DNA of 64,000 nucleotides from Streptomyces catenulae (GCF_000718015.1 NZ_JODY01000010.1:133676-197675); one strand, 5' to 3'. Counted from the stretch's first letter, positions 1-9,644 are shown. Program-made: numbers and translations. The notes: a model not told the origin generated them from the sequence alone.

Positions 1-183
1 ACGGCGACCAGTGCTCCCGGGTCCGGATGACCTCCAACGCGCGTTCCAAGGTGCCGCGGTGGCTCCTCACGAACTGGCTCGGCAGTGCGGGTGAAGCGAG
101 GTTCTCAGGTGTGGCCGTCCCCATCGGGGAGCCCCCGTTCTCTCGTGTCTCGTCGTTCGGCGCGGCGGATCCCGCGGGGTCGC

Positions 184-226
184 GCCGGGCGACGGGAGCG
201 CGTATGGCGCGCTCGCGTCGCCCGGC
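184..226. terminator. Strong hairpin after the NRPS operon
   Basis: Bases 184-202 pair with 208-226, a 19-bp stem with one mismatch and a 5-base loop, 25 bp beyond the stop of the SDR gene. It probably ends transcription of the minus-strand operon. The rest of bases 1-250 shows no convincing gene. Confidence 0.6.
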
Positions 227-250
227 CTCTCTTGGGTCATCCCAGGGGGT

Positions 251-1132
251 TCACTCGGTGATCGGCCGCAGATGACGGTCGAGGGCCCGGTCGGGCAGGA
301 CCCGCTTGAGCACGCTCACCGTGCGGGCGTCCTTGCCGACCCGGTACCGCGTCCTGGGGGACTCCGCGGTGAGGGCCCGCACGACGGTCCGCGCGAAGTC
401 CTCCGGGCTCGTGGGACTGTTCCTCGCCTGCTGCTCGTTGTGGTGCAGGAAGCGGTTGAACGGGACGCGGTACAGGTCGACCACGCGCTCGGGCAGCTCG
501 TCGAGCGCCGCGCGGGCCCCGTGCGAGAGCTTGCCCCAGATGGGTGTCATGATCGCTCCGGGCTGTACTACGGACACATCGATCCCGAACGGCCGCAGTT
601 CGCGCCGGAGCACGTCCGACATGGCCTCCTTGGCGAACTGCGCCGCCGCGTAGGCACCGAGGAACGGGACCGCGACGCTGCCCAGGCCGGAGGTGACATT
701 GACGATACGGCCGCGGGTGCGCCGCAGGAGCGGCAGGCAGGCTCGGGTCACCGTCAGCTGCCCGACCACATTGGTGTCGAGCTGATGGCGCATCCGCTCC
801 GGCGTGACGCATTCCAGCGGTGCCGACACGGCGATGCCCGCGTTGTTGACCAGGGCCCACAGGCCGTCGTCGCCCGTGGCCACGGCCACTTCCTTCAGTG
901 CGCCGGTGACCGACGCCTCGTCGGTCACGTCGAGGCGGACCGGGGTGAGGGAGCCCGCGCCCGCCTCCGCGGCCAACTCCTCGCCGTCGGAGGGCTTGCG
1001 CACCCCGGCGAAGACGTGGAAGCCGGTGCGCGCCAGGTACAGCGCGCAGCTTCGGCCCAGGCCCGAGGAGGCCCCGGTCACAAGGACGTGCTTGCCCCGT
1101 GGGGAAAGGACTCCGGTGGTGCTGAGAGGCAT
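251..1132 (-). CDS. Short-chain dehydrogenase/reductase with altered active site
   Basis: This 293-residue protein has the classical SDR Rossmann fold. The TGASSGLG cofactor motif is at residues 19-26, NNAG at 96-99, the catalytic Ser at 148 and Tyr at 161, and PG at 191-192. TGxxxGxG plus Arg45 after the second strand suggests NADP(H). The oddity is the YxxxK motif, which reads YAAAQ: the catalytic Lys is Gln165, clearly encoded by CAG. Lys168, three residues on, may or may not compensate. The gene is last in the NRPS-monooxygenase-SDR operon, 19 bp after the monooxygenase stop, so it probably tailors the NRPS product. Its substrate cannot be read from the sequence. Start ATG 1132. Confidence 0.88.
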   Translation of the reverse strand: MPLSTTGVLSPRGKHVLVTGASSGLGRSCALYLARTGFHVFAGVRKPSDGEELAAEAGAGSLTPVRLDVTDEASVTGALKEVAVATGDDGLWALVNNAGIAVSAPLECVTPERMRHQLDTNVVGQLTVTRACLPLLRRTRGRIVNVTSGLGSVAVPFLGAYAAAQFAKEAMSDVLRRELRPFGIDVSVVQPGAIMTPIWGKLSHGARAALDELPERVVDLYRVPFNRFLHHNEQQARNSPTSPEDFARTVVRALTAESPRTRYRVGKDARTVSVLKRVLPDRALDRHLRPITE

Positions 1133-1151
1133 GGTGTTCTCCTGGCAGGGC

Positions 1152-2345
1152 TCAGGCGGACAGGGCGGGGAAGGTGAGCGCGTCCTCCAACGTGCGGGTC
1201 AGCTTGCGCCGCGGCATGAACTTGAAGTACGCGTCTCGGACCGGGCGGCGAACGGGGTTCTCCGACTGCTCGAAGGTGCTGATGGCGCGGGACGCCGCCA
1301 CCAGGGCCCGGGTGCGCTCCCGGCGTTCGTCCTCGTAGCGGCGGAGCGCGGCCGGCACGTCGGTGGCGCCGGCCAGGTGCCGACCGAGCACCACAGCGTC
1401 CTCGATGGCCATGCCCGAGCCCTGCCCCAGGCTGGTGAGCATCGGGTGGGCCGCGTCCCCGAGCAGGGTCACCGGTCCCCTCCCCCACCGCTCCAGGAAG
1501 ACCCGGTCCCGGGACGGCACCGCAAGGATGGCTTCCTCGGGGGTGACCCGCACGGCCTCCTGGACGACATCGGCCCAGCCGGCGTAGGCCGCCTGGACAT
1601 CCGCCTTGTTCCCCTGCCAGTTGTGCGACTCGGCTGTGGGCATGTTCTTGGTGCCCCACCAGTAGAGCCGGTCGTCCCCCATGTCCACCATGCCGAAGCG
1701 CCGGCCGCTGCCCCAGTAGTGGGTGACGGAGCCCGGTGCGAACCGCGGGTGGGTGAAGGGGATGACGGCGAGCCAGCAGATGTAGCCGCTGTCCCTCGAC
1801 TCCTCGCCGTTGCCGACCAGTTGGCGGCGGACCACGGAGTGGAAACCGTCGGCGCCGATGAGCACATCGCCCCGGGCCTCACTGCCGTCCTCGAAGGTGA
1901 CCCGCACCTCGCCGGAGGGTTCGCCCGGCTCGTGGGTGAATCCGGTGGCACTCTTGCCCAGGGTGATCGGGATACCGGCGGCCGCGTCGAGCAGCAGATG
2001 TTGCAGATCGGACCGGGTGATCAGGACGCTGGGCACGCCGAGTCTCGCGATGATGTCGGGGAAGGGGAACTCTCTGATGAGCCGTCCTCTGGCCGTTCTG
2101 ACGTGGTACGACTCCAGTGCCCGGCCGCGCTTCTCCAGGTCGATGCCGAGGTCGAGCGACTGCAGGGCGTCAATGGCGTTGCTCATCACGGACAGCCCCG
2201 AGCCCGCGGCCGTGAGCTCACCGGCCCGCTCGTGAATCTCGACGTCCAGACCGGCCTTGCGCAGGGCGATCGCCGCGGTCAGACCGCCGATGCCCGCGCC
2301 GATCACGAGTGCCTTCCTGGGCGTACGTGCCGTTTTCCGCATCAT
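1152..2345 (-). CDS. FAD-dependent monooxygenase (group A, PxaB/LgnC-like role)
   Basis: About 397 residues with all three marks of a PHBH/UbiH-type flavin monooxygenase: an N-terminal GAGIGGLTAA dinucleotide motif, the DG motif (GADGFHSVVR) near residue 165, and a GD motif (LLGDAAHP) near 295. Such enzymes use NAD(P)H and O2. The gene directly follows a Ser/Pro dimodular NRPS. In pyrrolizidine pathways (PxaB of pyrrolizixenamide, LgnC of legonmycin) an enzyme of this class performs a Baeyer-Villiger-type oxidation leading to ring contraction, and that is the inferred role. The GGGGAG ribosome site lies inside the end of the NRPS gene, 5 bases before ATG 2345. A GTG at 2351 overlaps the NRPS stop as GTGA, so the two genes are probably translationally coupled. 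Confidence 0.9.
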   Translation of the reverse strand: MMRKTARTPRKALVIGAGIGGLTAAIALRKAGLDVEIHERAGELTAAGSGLSVMSNAIDALQSLDLGIDLEKRGRALESYHVRTARGRLIREFPFPDIIARLGVPSVLITRSDLQHLLLDAAAGIPITLGKSATGFTHEPGEPSGEVRVTFEDGSEARGDVLIGADGFHSVVRRQLVGNGEESRDSGYICWLAVIPFTHPRFAPGSVTHYWGSGRRFGMVDMGDDRLYWWGTKNMPTAESHNWQGNKADVQAAYAGWADVVQEAVRVTPEEAILAVPSRDRVFLERWGRGPVTLLGDAAHPMLTSLGQGSGMAIEDAVVLGRHLAGATDVPAALRRYEDERRERTRALVAASRAISTFEQSENPVRRPVRDAYFKFMPRRKLTRTLEDALTFPALSA

Positions 2346-2347
2346 CT

Positions 2348-5300
2348 TCACTCCCCGATCAGTTCAGTGATCTTCCGGACCATGTGGGCGATATGGGGCT
2401 CTTCCATGATCGTGAGGTGATCACCCGGCACGTCCAGCACGGTGAACTCGCCACTCGTACGCTCCCGCCACCCGTTGGTCGGATCCTTGTGCAGGCTTTC
2501 GATCGCGGTGTGCATCGAGTTGAGGACGTCCGGCAGCGGTTCCGAGGCGTGGATGAGGACCATGTCCTGCTCCACGACCTCCGGGCGGTAGGCGAAGGCC
2601 GCCCGCCAGTTCGCCTCGTACACGTGGAACAGTCTGCGGACCACGGCGCCGGTGCTGCCTGCCGGCAGCACGCCCTCGTCGATCGCGAGCTGGGCGATGA
2701 AGTCGAACTTCTCGTCCAGCGTGGTGAGTCCGGCGGGAATGACCTCCAACGGGGAGTCACCGCCGCGCTGCAGCCACAGCAGTTCCCAGAAGAACCAGCC
2801 GAGGAGGGCGTCGTCGCCGGTGGTCAGGCGGCGGCCCGGGTTCAGGGCTGTGGTGTCGAGGAGCACCAGACGGTGCAGCTCCTCGCCCGCCGCCCGCAAC
2901 TGCCGGGCGATCTCGAAGGCCACGAATCCGCCGAAGGACCAGCCGCCGATCACGTACGGGCCGGACGGCTGCACCCGCCGGATGGCCGCTATGTAGCTCG
3001 CGGCGATCTCCTCGACGCTGCGCAGCGGCTCGGTGCCCGGGTCGACGCCGGCCGCCTGCAGTGCGAAGAAGGGCTGGTCGTCCGGTAGGTACTTGGCGAA
3101 GCGCACGTAGCACAGGACGTTGCCGCCCATCGGGTGCACGAAGAACATCGGCCGCCTGGTGCCGTTCGGGCGGATGGGAACCAGCGGGTCGAAGGTGGTC
3201 GTGGCACCGCCGGAGCGCAGTTTCTCGGCAAGGTCGGCCACGGTCGGGGCCGAGACGAACTCCGACAGGGGCACGTGGACGCCGTAGCGCTGCTCGATCA
3301 CGACGACGAGCCGCATGGCGGTCAGCGAGGTACCGCCCAGGTCGAAGATGTTCTCGAAGACCCCCAGCGAGGGCAGTTGCAGCTGTCCGGCGACGATCTC
3401 CGCCAGCACCTGCTCGTACTCGTCGCGCGGGGCCGTGGTGTCGCGGGTGTCGCCCGCGGTGAGCGGCATCTCGCGCAGCGCCGCGTCATTCCGCTTGCCG
3501 CTCGGGGTCAGCGGCAGGGCGTCGAGCCACTCGTAGTGCGAGGGCACCATGTAGTCGGGCAGCACGGTACGCAGCTGCTTGTCCAGGACCTCGACGTCGG
3601 CCCGGTCCGGGTCGCCGACCAAGAACGCTGCCAGGAACGTGTCGTTGCCCTCCCGTCGGCGGGCCACCACCGCCGCCTCGGAAAGCCCCTGGGTCCGGGC
3701 CGCGAAACTGGTGATGGCGAGTTCCACCTCCGACGGCTCGATGCGGTAGCCACGGACCTTGACCTGCGAGTCGGCCCGTCCCAGGCACACGATGTCGCCG
3801 CCCGGCAGGGTGAAGCCGAGGTCACCGGTGCGGTAGAGCCGCTCGCCCGGGGCGCCGTGGGGATCGGGGACGAACCGCTCGTCGGTCAGTTCCGGCTGTC
3901 CCACGTACCCGTCGGCGAGGCAGGCGCCGCCCAGGTGGATCTCGCCCTTCACCCCGGGCGCCACCGGACGCATCCGGGAGTCCAGGACCAGGGCCCGCGA
4001 ACCGTCGATCGCGGAACCGATCGGCGGCAGCGCGGGGAACGCCGCCGGGTCACCCGTCATGGTGAAGCTGGTGACGACATGCGACTCGGTCGGCCCGTAC
4101 TGGTTCTCCAGGAGCACCCCGGGCACCGCGGCGCACAGCCGGCGGATCTCGTCGGTGACGCGGAGCTGCTCACCGGAGGAGATCAGCGCCTTGAGGTGCC
4201 GCGGTGCGAGGCCGAGGGCGGACGCGGTCTCGGCCAGCTGCTGGGCCGCGACGTAGGGCAGATAGAGCCGCTGGACACCTTCCGCGTCGAGGAGGCGCAG
4301 CAGAGCCGGCATGTCCCGCCGGTCCTCCTCGGAGAGCACCAGCAGCGTGCCGCCGCCGCAGAGGGTGGAGAAGATCTCCTGGAAGGAGACATCGAAGCTC
4401 ATCGGCGCGTACTGCGCCGTGACGCCGCCGACCACCCCGCTGGGGATGCCGTTCTGCCAGGCGACCAGGTGCGCGAGGGTACGGTGCGACTGCGCCACCC
4501 CCTTGGGGCGGCCCGTGGAGCCGGAGGTGAAGAGGATGTAGGCAGTGTCTTCCAAGGCGATCCGCGGCAGGTCCACGCCGTCACCGTCGCCACCGGTGCC
4601 CTCCGTGGCCGCGGCGAGCAGTTCGTCGGCGAGGAGGGTCGGGGAGGCGCCGCGCAGCAGTGCGGCGTGCGGGCCCTGGGCGATGACCGTGAACGGGCGG
4701 GCCTGCTCCACCATGTCGGTGAGCCGCTCCACCGGGTACCCGGTGTCCAGCGGAACCGTCGCGGCGCCTGCCTTCAGCACACCCAGGAGGACGGCGATCG
4801 TCTCCAGGGAACGCTCCATGGCGATACCCACGCGGTCACCGGGCCGGACACCGAGCGCGATCAGTTTGCGGGCCACCCCGTCGGAGACCCGGCCGAGTTC
4901 GGCGTAGGTGCACCTGTGCTCACCGAAGCGCACCGCCGTCGCGTCCGGGGCACGGGCGGTCCGCTCCGCCACGGCGCGGATCACATCGACGGGCGGCCCG
5001 CCGGGAACGGCTCCGGCGGCGGGCCGGTCCACCGGCGCGGACAGGAACGCGAAGTCGGCCGCCTCGTCCGGGTACGCGGCCATACGGCGCAGGATCGCGG
5101 TGAAGCCCTCCGCGTACAGGTCCGCCTGCGCACCGGTGAAGGTCCGGCCGTGGCAGTCCATCCGCAGCCAGATCCGCTCGTCCGTGGGGTTGGTGACGGC
5201 GTTGACGAGGAGCTGGAAGTTGGTCTCCTCCCAGGTCCGGAAGGCCCGCATCGCCACACCCGGCAGCTGGAACACGGCGCTCAGCTGGCGGAAGTGGATG

Positions 5301-8300
5301 TAGTTGAAGGCGGTGTCGACAACGGTGACGCCGATGTCCTCCTGGACGGCGCTGAGCGGGTAGCGCCGGTGCGCGTGGGTCCGCTGCTCCTGCCCGAACG
5401 TCTCCTCGACCACGCCGGCCCAGGTGCGGTCCATGAGGTCGAGCCGTACCGGCATCGTGTTGAGGAAGAGACCGGCGATCCGCTCGGCCCCCTCGTGCTC
5501 GGGGCGGCCGTGGGTGACCAGACCCGTGGTGATGTCGCGTACGCCGGAGTAGAGGCTCAGCGTGAGGGCGTGGGCGGCGAGGAGTACCGACTTCATGGGC
5601 AGCGCGCGCTGCCGGGCGAAGCGGCGTACGTCCGCGGTGAGCTCGTCGGGCAGGTGCACGGTGCGCGTGATCAGTTCGTCCGTGCCCGGCGCCTCGTGCT
5701 GACGGAACGCTTCGAGCCGCAGCAGCGGGGCGTCCTCAAGATAGTCGCCCCAGAACGCCTTGCTCTCTGCCGACTCCAGCGCGGCACGCTCAGCGAACAC
5801 GTGGTGCGCCGGCGACGGAAGTGCCTGGTCCGGTACAGGCTCGATGTCCTTGCCCAGCGTGTGCAGGTAGTCCTGGAGCAGTTCCCGTACGAGGTTGGCG
5901 ACGCTGCCTCCGTCGAGGATCGCGTGGTGGAAGCTGAGCACCAGCTCGACGGTTTCCGCACAGACGTGGACGCGGAAGTGGTACAGCGGCGCCTGCTCGA
6001 AGTCGTAACGGTGGAAGCGGCGTTCGTCCACATGCCCGCGGATCTCGGCGCGGGCCTCCTCCTCGTCCCGCTCCCGCAGGTCGACGACCTCCAGCCCACC
6101 GCGGACCTCGAAGTCCACGATCTGCAGGGGCTCGGAGTAGGTGCCCAGGTCGAACGAAGACCGCAGCACCGGGTGGCGGGCCACGAGCCGGTCGAAGGCG
6201 TCCCGGAACCGCCGCTCGTCCCAGTCGAAGACGAAGGTGTACTGGAAGACGTCGTGGTACACCGCCGAGTCCTCCTGGGCCCGGCTGTGGTAAAGCAGCC
6301 CGAGCTGGAGGCGGCTGAGCGGATAGGCGTCCGCGCGGCCTTCGAGCCGGGCCCGGTCCACACCGGAGGCGAGCTCGAAGGGCTCCAGCTGCCGCGCGCT
6401 CTCGACCGTGCCGGTGGCCGCGCAGGCGGCGAGATCCGCCACCGTGGGGTGCTGCATCAGATCGGTGAGGGAGAAGTGGATTCCCTGTTTCTCGGCCATC
6501 GCCCGTACGCGCAGCATGGTGAGGGAATCACCGCCGAGCGCGAAGTAGTCGTCGTGGATGCCGACGTGTCCGCATTCGAGTACCGCCGACCAGATCCCGG
6601 CGAGGGTCTCCTCCGTGACGTTGCGGGGCAGCGTCCCCTCGCGGGAGAGCCCGCCCGCGGTGATCGGCGAGGGCAGCGCCCGGCGGTCGGCCTTGCCGTT
6701 CGGCGTCAGGGGGACCCGGTCGATGCGGAGGAAGTGGGACGGGATCATGAACTCCGGCAGCGAGGCCGCCAGTTCGGAGCGGAGCCGGGCGGGGTCGATC
6801 ACGGCGTCCGCGACGTAGTACGCCGCGAGGTAGGTGCCCCGGGTGTCGGAGGTCTGGTCGACGACCACCGCGTCGCGTACGCCGGGAAGCGAGGCCAGCT
6901 GGTTCTGCACCTCGCCGAGTTCCACGCGGTTGCCGCGGATCTTGACCTGTCCGTCGATCCGGCCGAGGTACTCGATGGTGCCGTCGGCCAGCCATCGGGC
7001 CAGGTCACCGGTGCGGTACAGCCGGCCGCCGGGGGTGAACGGGTCGGCGGTGAATTTCTCCCGCGTCAGCTCCGGGCGCTCCAGGTAGCCGCGGGCGACA
7101 CCGACACCGCCGATGCACAGCTCCCCGGGCACACCGGCGGGCTGCAGACCGCCGTAGGCGTCCATGACGTACAGCTGCGTGTTGTCGATCGGGCGGCCGA
7201 TCGGTACGCGTCCGACGGGCTGCTCAGGGTCGGAGGGGCACTCGTGGTACGACACGTCGACGGTCGCCTCGGTCGGACCGTAGAGGTTGACCAGCTTCGG
7301 GGCGTGCTCCGGAACGCCGCCGAAGATCCGGTTGAACTGCTCGACGCGTGCGGCGGGCAGCGCCTCGCCGCTGCAGAACACCTGGCGCAGGGAGGCCGCC
7401 TCGGCGCGCAGTTCGGGCGACTCCTCCAGCAGGTCAAGGAACGGGCCGAGCATCGACGGCACGAAGTGCATGGTGGTGACGTGCTGTTCGGCCAGGGTGC
7501 GCAGGATGCCGCGCGGGTCCTTTTGGCCCCCCGCCGGCAGCAGTGCGAGGCAGGCGCCTTCGATCGCCCACCAGAACAGCTCCCACACCGAGACGTCGAA
7601 CGAGATCGGCGTCTTCTGCAGCAGCACGTCACCGGAGCCGATGGGGAATCGATTCTGCATCCAGGCGAGGCGGTTGACCACGGAGTGGTGCTCGACCATC
7701 GCGCCCTTGGGCCTGCCGGTCGACCCCGAGGTGTAGATGACGTACGCGAGGCCGCGGGAGTCCGTCACAGCGTCGAGGGGCCCGCTCGGACCGCTCAGCA
7801 GCTCGCCGGTGCGCAGGACACGTACGCCCTCGCCCACCTCGGGCTCCGGGATCTCCGCGTCGATCAGGACGACCTTGGCGCGACTGTCCTGGAGGAGGAA
7901 CGCGATGCGGTCGGCCGGGTAGCCCGGGTCCACCGGTACGTAGGCGCCGCCGGACTTGAGCACGGCGAGCAGCGCGACGAGCATCTGCGGGCTGCGCTCC
8001 ATCATGACGGCGACCCGGTCCTCGGCCCGCACACCCTGCGTACGCAGCCGACGTGCGACCTGGTCGGCCTGTGCGTCGAGCGTGCCGTACGTGAGGGGGG
8101 CACCGCCGTCGGCGGGCCTGATCGCGATGCGGTCCGGGGTCCGCGCCGCCTGCTCGGCGATGAGGCCGTGCACCGTCCGGTCGCTCGCGTAGGGGGTGAC
8201 CGGGCCGTGGCTGAGGCGGGTGAGTTCGTCACGCTCGGCCGTGCCGAGCACCGGCAACGTGACCGCCGGCCGCTCGGGCCGGGCGGCGCCGTTACGCATC

Positions 8301-9553
8301 AGGGTGAGCAGGTGACCGGCGACCGACTCGATCGGGAAGTCTCCGTCGAAGACGTCGCACGCGTAGTCGAGATCGATCCGCAGGGCCGCGTCGTCACCCG
8401 TGGTGCTGATCATGACCGATAGGGCGTCCTGCCGGTGGACCGGGGCCATGACGAGGGCCTCGGGCCGGGCGTCGGGCCGGGGTTGGCGCAGGTAGGAGAG
8501 GGTGATGTCGAAGAGCTGCCGGGGGTTGCCCTCGCTCGTGGGCAACTCCCGGAGCACGTCGCCCAGAGCGAGTCGCTCGTGCGGGCGCAGGGCCTCGGTG
8601 CTCGCGCGGACGCCGGCGGCCAGATCGTGGAGGGTCGCCTCCGGCCGCAGCCGGACGCGGACCGGAAGGCTGTTCGCCCGCTGGCCGACGATCTCGCGCT
8701 CGGCGCCGTCCCGCCGATTGAGGAACGGCACCCCGAGGACCAGCTCCTCGCTCCGGTGCACCCGCCCGAAGTACGTGGCGAAGGCGGCGGCCACGAACGC
8801 GAAGGGGGAGGTGCCGTCCCGGCGTACGCGCCGGACGAGTTCGGCCTCCACGGTGAAGGTGTGCCGGGCCCGACGGGGCCCGCCCGCCGGCAGGCGTGCG
8901 GGGTTGCGGGTGAACAGGGCGGGCACCACCCCGTCCAGAACCTCGCGGTGGAAGGCGCGGTCACGCTCGTGGTCGGCCGACTCCCGGTACGCGGCCTCAG
9001 CCTCGACGAGCACGGTGGCGGACGGGGCGGGGGCCTCTTCGGGGCGTCCGCCGGCCCGGGTGCGCTCGTAGTCAGCCCACGTCTGGAGGCTGACCTGGTT
9101 CAGCGCCCAGGCGTCGACGATGAGGTGATGGGCGTTCAGGTGGAGGTGGGCGACGGAGTCGCTCACGCGCAGGATCGCCGCCGAGAACATCCTCGACCGC
9201 CGCAGCGGGAACGGCCGTGCGAGAGCACGGGCCTGCCAGGCAGCGCAGACCGCGGCGGGGTCCGGCCGGCCGGAGAAGTCGAGGTACTCCACCCACGCGG
9301 CGTCCTCGCCGGCTCCACCCGCGGGTTCGGTCCACTGGAAGGGGACGCCGTCCTCGTCGTCGAAGCGCGCCGAGAAGGCGTCGTTACGGCGCAGGACGCG
9401 CGCCAGGGAGGTGCGGACGGCCGCCAGGTCGACGTCGGGGCCGAGGGGCTCCCTGAGCACCACATTGAATTGCGAGTCGGGATCACCCTGAGCTTCTGAA
9501 ACCCAGATGTCGCGCTGATACGAGCTGAGCGGGGAACGCTGTAAGTAAGACAC
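2348..9553 (-). CDS. Dimodular NRPS, C-A(Ser)-PCP-C-A(Pro-like)-PCP-TE
   Basis: A 2401-residue peptide synthetase. Domain landmarks are C1 HHLIVDAW near residue 140, A1 TSGSTGRPKG near 605, PCP1 LGGDS near 1005, C2 HHAILDG near 1205, A2 TSGSTGRPKG near 1680, PCP2 LGGTS near 2070, and a thioesterase with GWSFG near 2200. My reading of the A1 specificity code is D-V-W-H-F-S-L-V-D, the serine code of EntF. A2 reads D-V-Q-L-I-S-Q-V-V, close to the proline code D-V-Q-L-I-A-H-V-V. An N-terminal C domain in the first module implies an acyl starter. C1 has Ala where HHxxxDG has Gly. GTG 9553 is chosen as start because GAAAGG sits six bases upstream; an in-frame TTG exists at 9598. Codon 4 is TTA. No MbtH gene is nearby. 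With the flanking monooxygenase this matches pyrrolizidine-alkaloid synthetases. Confidence 0.93.
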   Translation of the reverse strand: MSYLQRSPLSSYQRDIWVSEAQGDPDSQFNVVLREPLGPDVDLAAVRTSLARVLRRNDAFSARFDDEDGVPFQWTEPAGGAGEDAAWVEYLDFSGRPDPAAVCAAWQARALARPFPLRRSRMFSAAILRVSDSVAHLHLNAHHLIVDAWALNQVSLQTWADYERTRAGGRPEEAPAPSATVLVEAEAAYRESADHERDRAFHREVLDGVVPALFTRNPARLPAGGPRRARHTFTVEAELVRRVRRDGTSPFAFVAAAFATYFGRVHRSEELVLGVPFLNRRDGAEREIVGQRANSLPVRVRLRPEATLHDLAAGVRASTEALRPHERLALGDVLRELPTSEGNPRQLFDITLSYLRQPRPDARPEALVMAPVHRQDALSVMISTTGDDAALRIDLDYACDVFDGDFPIESVAGHLLTLMRNGAARPERPAVTLPVLGTAERDELTRLSHGPVTPYASDRTVHGLIAEQAARTPDRIAIRPADGGAPLTYGTLDAQADQVARRLRTQGVRAEDRVAVMMERSPQMLVALLAVLKSGGAYVPVDPGYPADRIAFLLQDSRAKVVLIDAEIPEPEVGEGVRVLRTGELLSGPSGPLDAVTDSRGLAYVIYTSGSTGRPKGAMVEHHSVVNRLAWMQNRFPIGSGDVLLQKTPISFDVSVWELFWWAIEGACLALLPAGGQKDPRGILRTLAEQHVTTMHFVPSMLGPFLDLLEESPELRAEAASLRQVFCSGEALPAARVEQFNRIFGGVPEHAPKLVNLYGPTEATVDVSYHECPSDPEQPVGRVPIGRPIDNTQLYVMDAYGGLQPAGVPGELCIGGVGVARGYLERPELTREKFTADPFTPGGRLYRTGDLARWLADGTIEYLGRIDGQVKIRGNRVELGEVQNQLASLPGVRDAVVVDQTSDTRGTYLAAYYVADAVIDPARLRSELAASLPEFMIPSHFLRIDRVPLTPNGKADRRALPSPITAGGLSREGTLPRNVTEETLAGIWSAVLECGHVGIHDDYFALGGDSLTMLRVRAMAEKQGIHFSLTDLMQHPTVADLAACAATGTVESARQLEPFELASGVDRARLEGRADAYPLSRLQLGLLYHSRAQEDSAVYHDVFQYTFVFDWDERRFRDAFDRLVARHPVLRSSFDLGTYSEPLQIVDFEVRGGLEVVDLRERDEEEARAEIRGHVDERRFHRYDFEQAPLYHFRVHVCAETVELVLSFHHAILDGGSVANLVRELLQDYLHTLGKDIEPVPDQALPSPAHHVFAERAALESAESKAFWGDYLEDAPLLRLEAFRQHEAPGTDELITRTVHLPDELTADVRRFARQRALPMKSVLLAAHALTLSLYSGVRDITTGLVTHGRPEHEGAERIAGLFLNTMPVRLDLMDRTWAGVVEETFGQEQRTHAHRRYPLSAVQEDIGVTVVDTAFNYIHFRQLSAVFQLPGVAMRAFRTWEETNFQLLVNAVTNPTDERIWLRMDCHGRTFTGAQADLYAEGFTAILRRMAAYPDEAADFAFLSAPVDRPAAGAVPGGPPVDVIRAVAERTARAPDATAVRFGEHRCTYAELGRVSDGVARKLIALGVRPGDRVGIAMERSLETIAVLLGVLKAGAATVPLDTGYPVERLTDMVEQARPFTVIAQGPHAALLRGASPTLLADELLAAATEGTGGDGDGVDLPRIALEDTAYILFTSGSTGRPKGVAQSHRTLAHLVAWQNGIPSGVVGGVTAQYAPMSFDVSFQEIFSTLCGGGTLLVLSEEDRRDMPALLRLLDAEGVQRLYLPYVAAQQLAETASALGLAPRHLKALISSGEQLRVTDEIRRLCAAVPGVLLENQYGPTESHVVTSFTMTGDPAAFPALPPIGSAIDGSRALVLDSRMRPVAPGVKGEIHLGGACLADGYVGQPELTDERFVPDPHGAPGERLYRTGDLGFTLPGGDIVCLGRADSQVKVRGYRIEPSEVELAITSFAARTQGLSEAAVVARRREGNDTFLAAFLVGDPDRADVEVLDKQLRTVLPDYMVPSHYEWLDALPLTPSGKRNDAALREMPLTAGDTRDTTAPRDEYEQVLAEIVAGQLQLPSLGVFENIFDLGGTSLTAMRLVVVIEQRYGVHVPLSEFVSAPTVADLAEKLRSGGATTTFDPLVPIRPNGTRRPMFFVHPMGGNVLCYVRFAKYLPDDQPFFALQAAGVDPGTEPLRSVEEIAASYIAAIRRVQPSGPYVIGGWSFGGFVAFEIARQLRAAGEELHRLVLLDTTALNPGRRLTTGDDALLGWFFWELLWLQRGGDSPLEVIPAGLTTLDEKFDFIAQLAIDEGVLPAGSTGAVVRRLFHVYEANWRAAFAYRPEVVEQDMVLIHASEPLPDVLNSMHTAIESLHKDPTNGWRERTSGEFTVLDVPGDHLTIMEEPHIAHMVRKITELIGE

Positions 9554-9627
9554 GGAACGCCTTTCTCTACAGAGTGAGGAATTGACCGCAGGCGACAAAG
9601 CGGCGTCTGCGGTCCCCGAGTTCGATT

Positions 9628-9644
9628 GAACTATCCACTAGTTC
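9628..9644. promoter_or_regulatory. 17-bp inverted repeat between NRPS and hydrolase
   Basis: GAACTA and TAGTTC are separated by five bases in the 191-bp divergent spacer, 75 bp upstream of the NRPS start. It is a perfect dyad of operator size with a T-N11-A core. It could bind a LysR-type or other dimeric regulator controlling both directions. Binding is inferred. Confidence 0.45.

Noticed and set aside
27..275. 82-residue frame at the window start
   Set aside because: No ribosome site, and it contains the terminator hairpin; no domain seen.
3134..8422. A 1762-residue open frame on the plus strand across the NRPS
   Set aside because: It is the complement of the NRPS gene in very GC-rich DNA; composition and motifs support the minus-strand gene.
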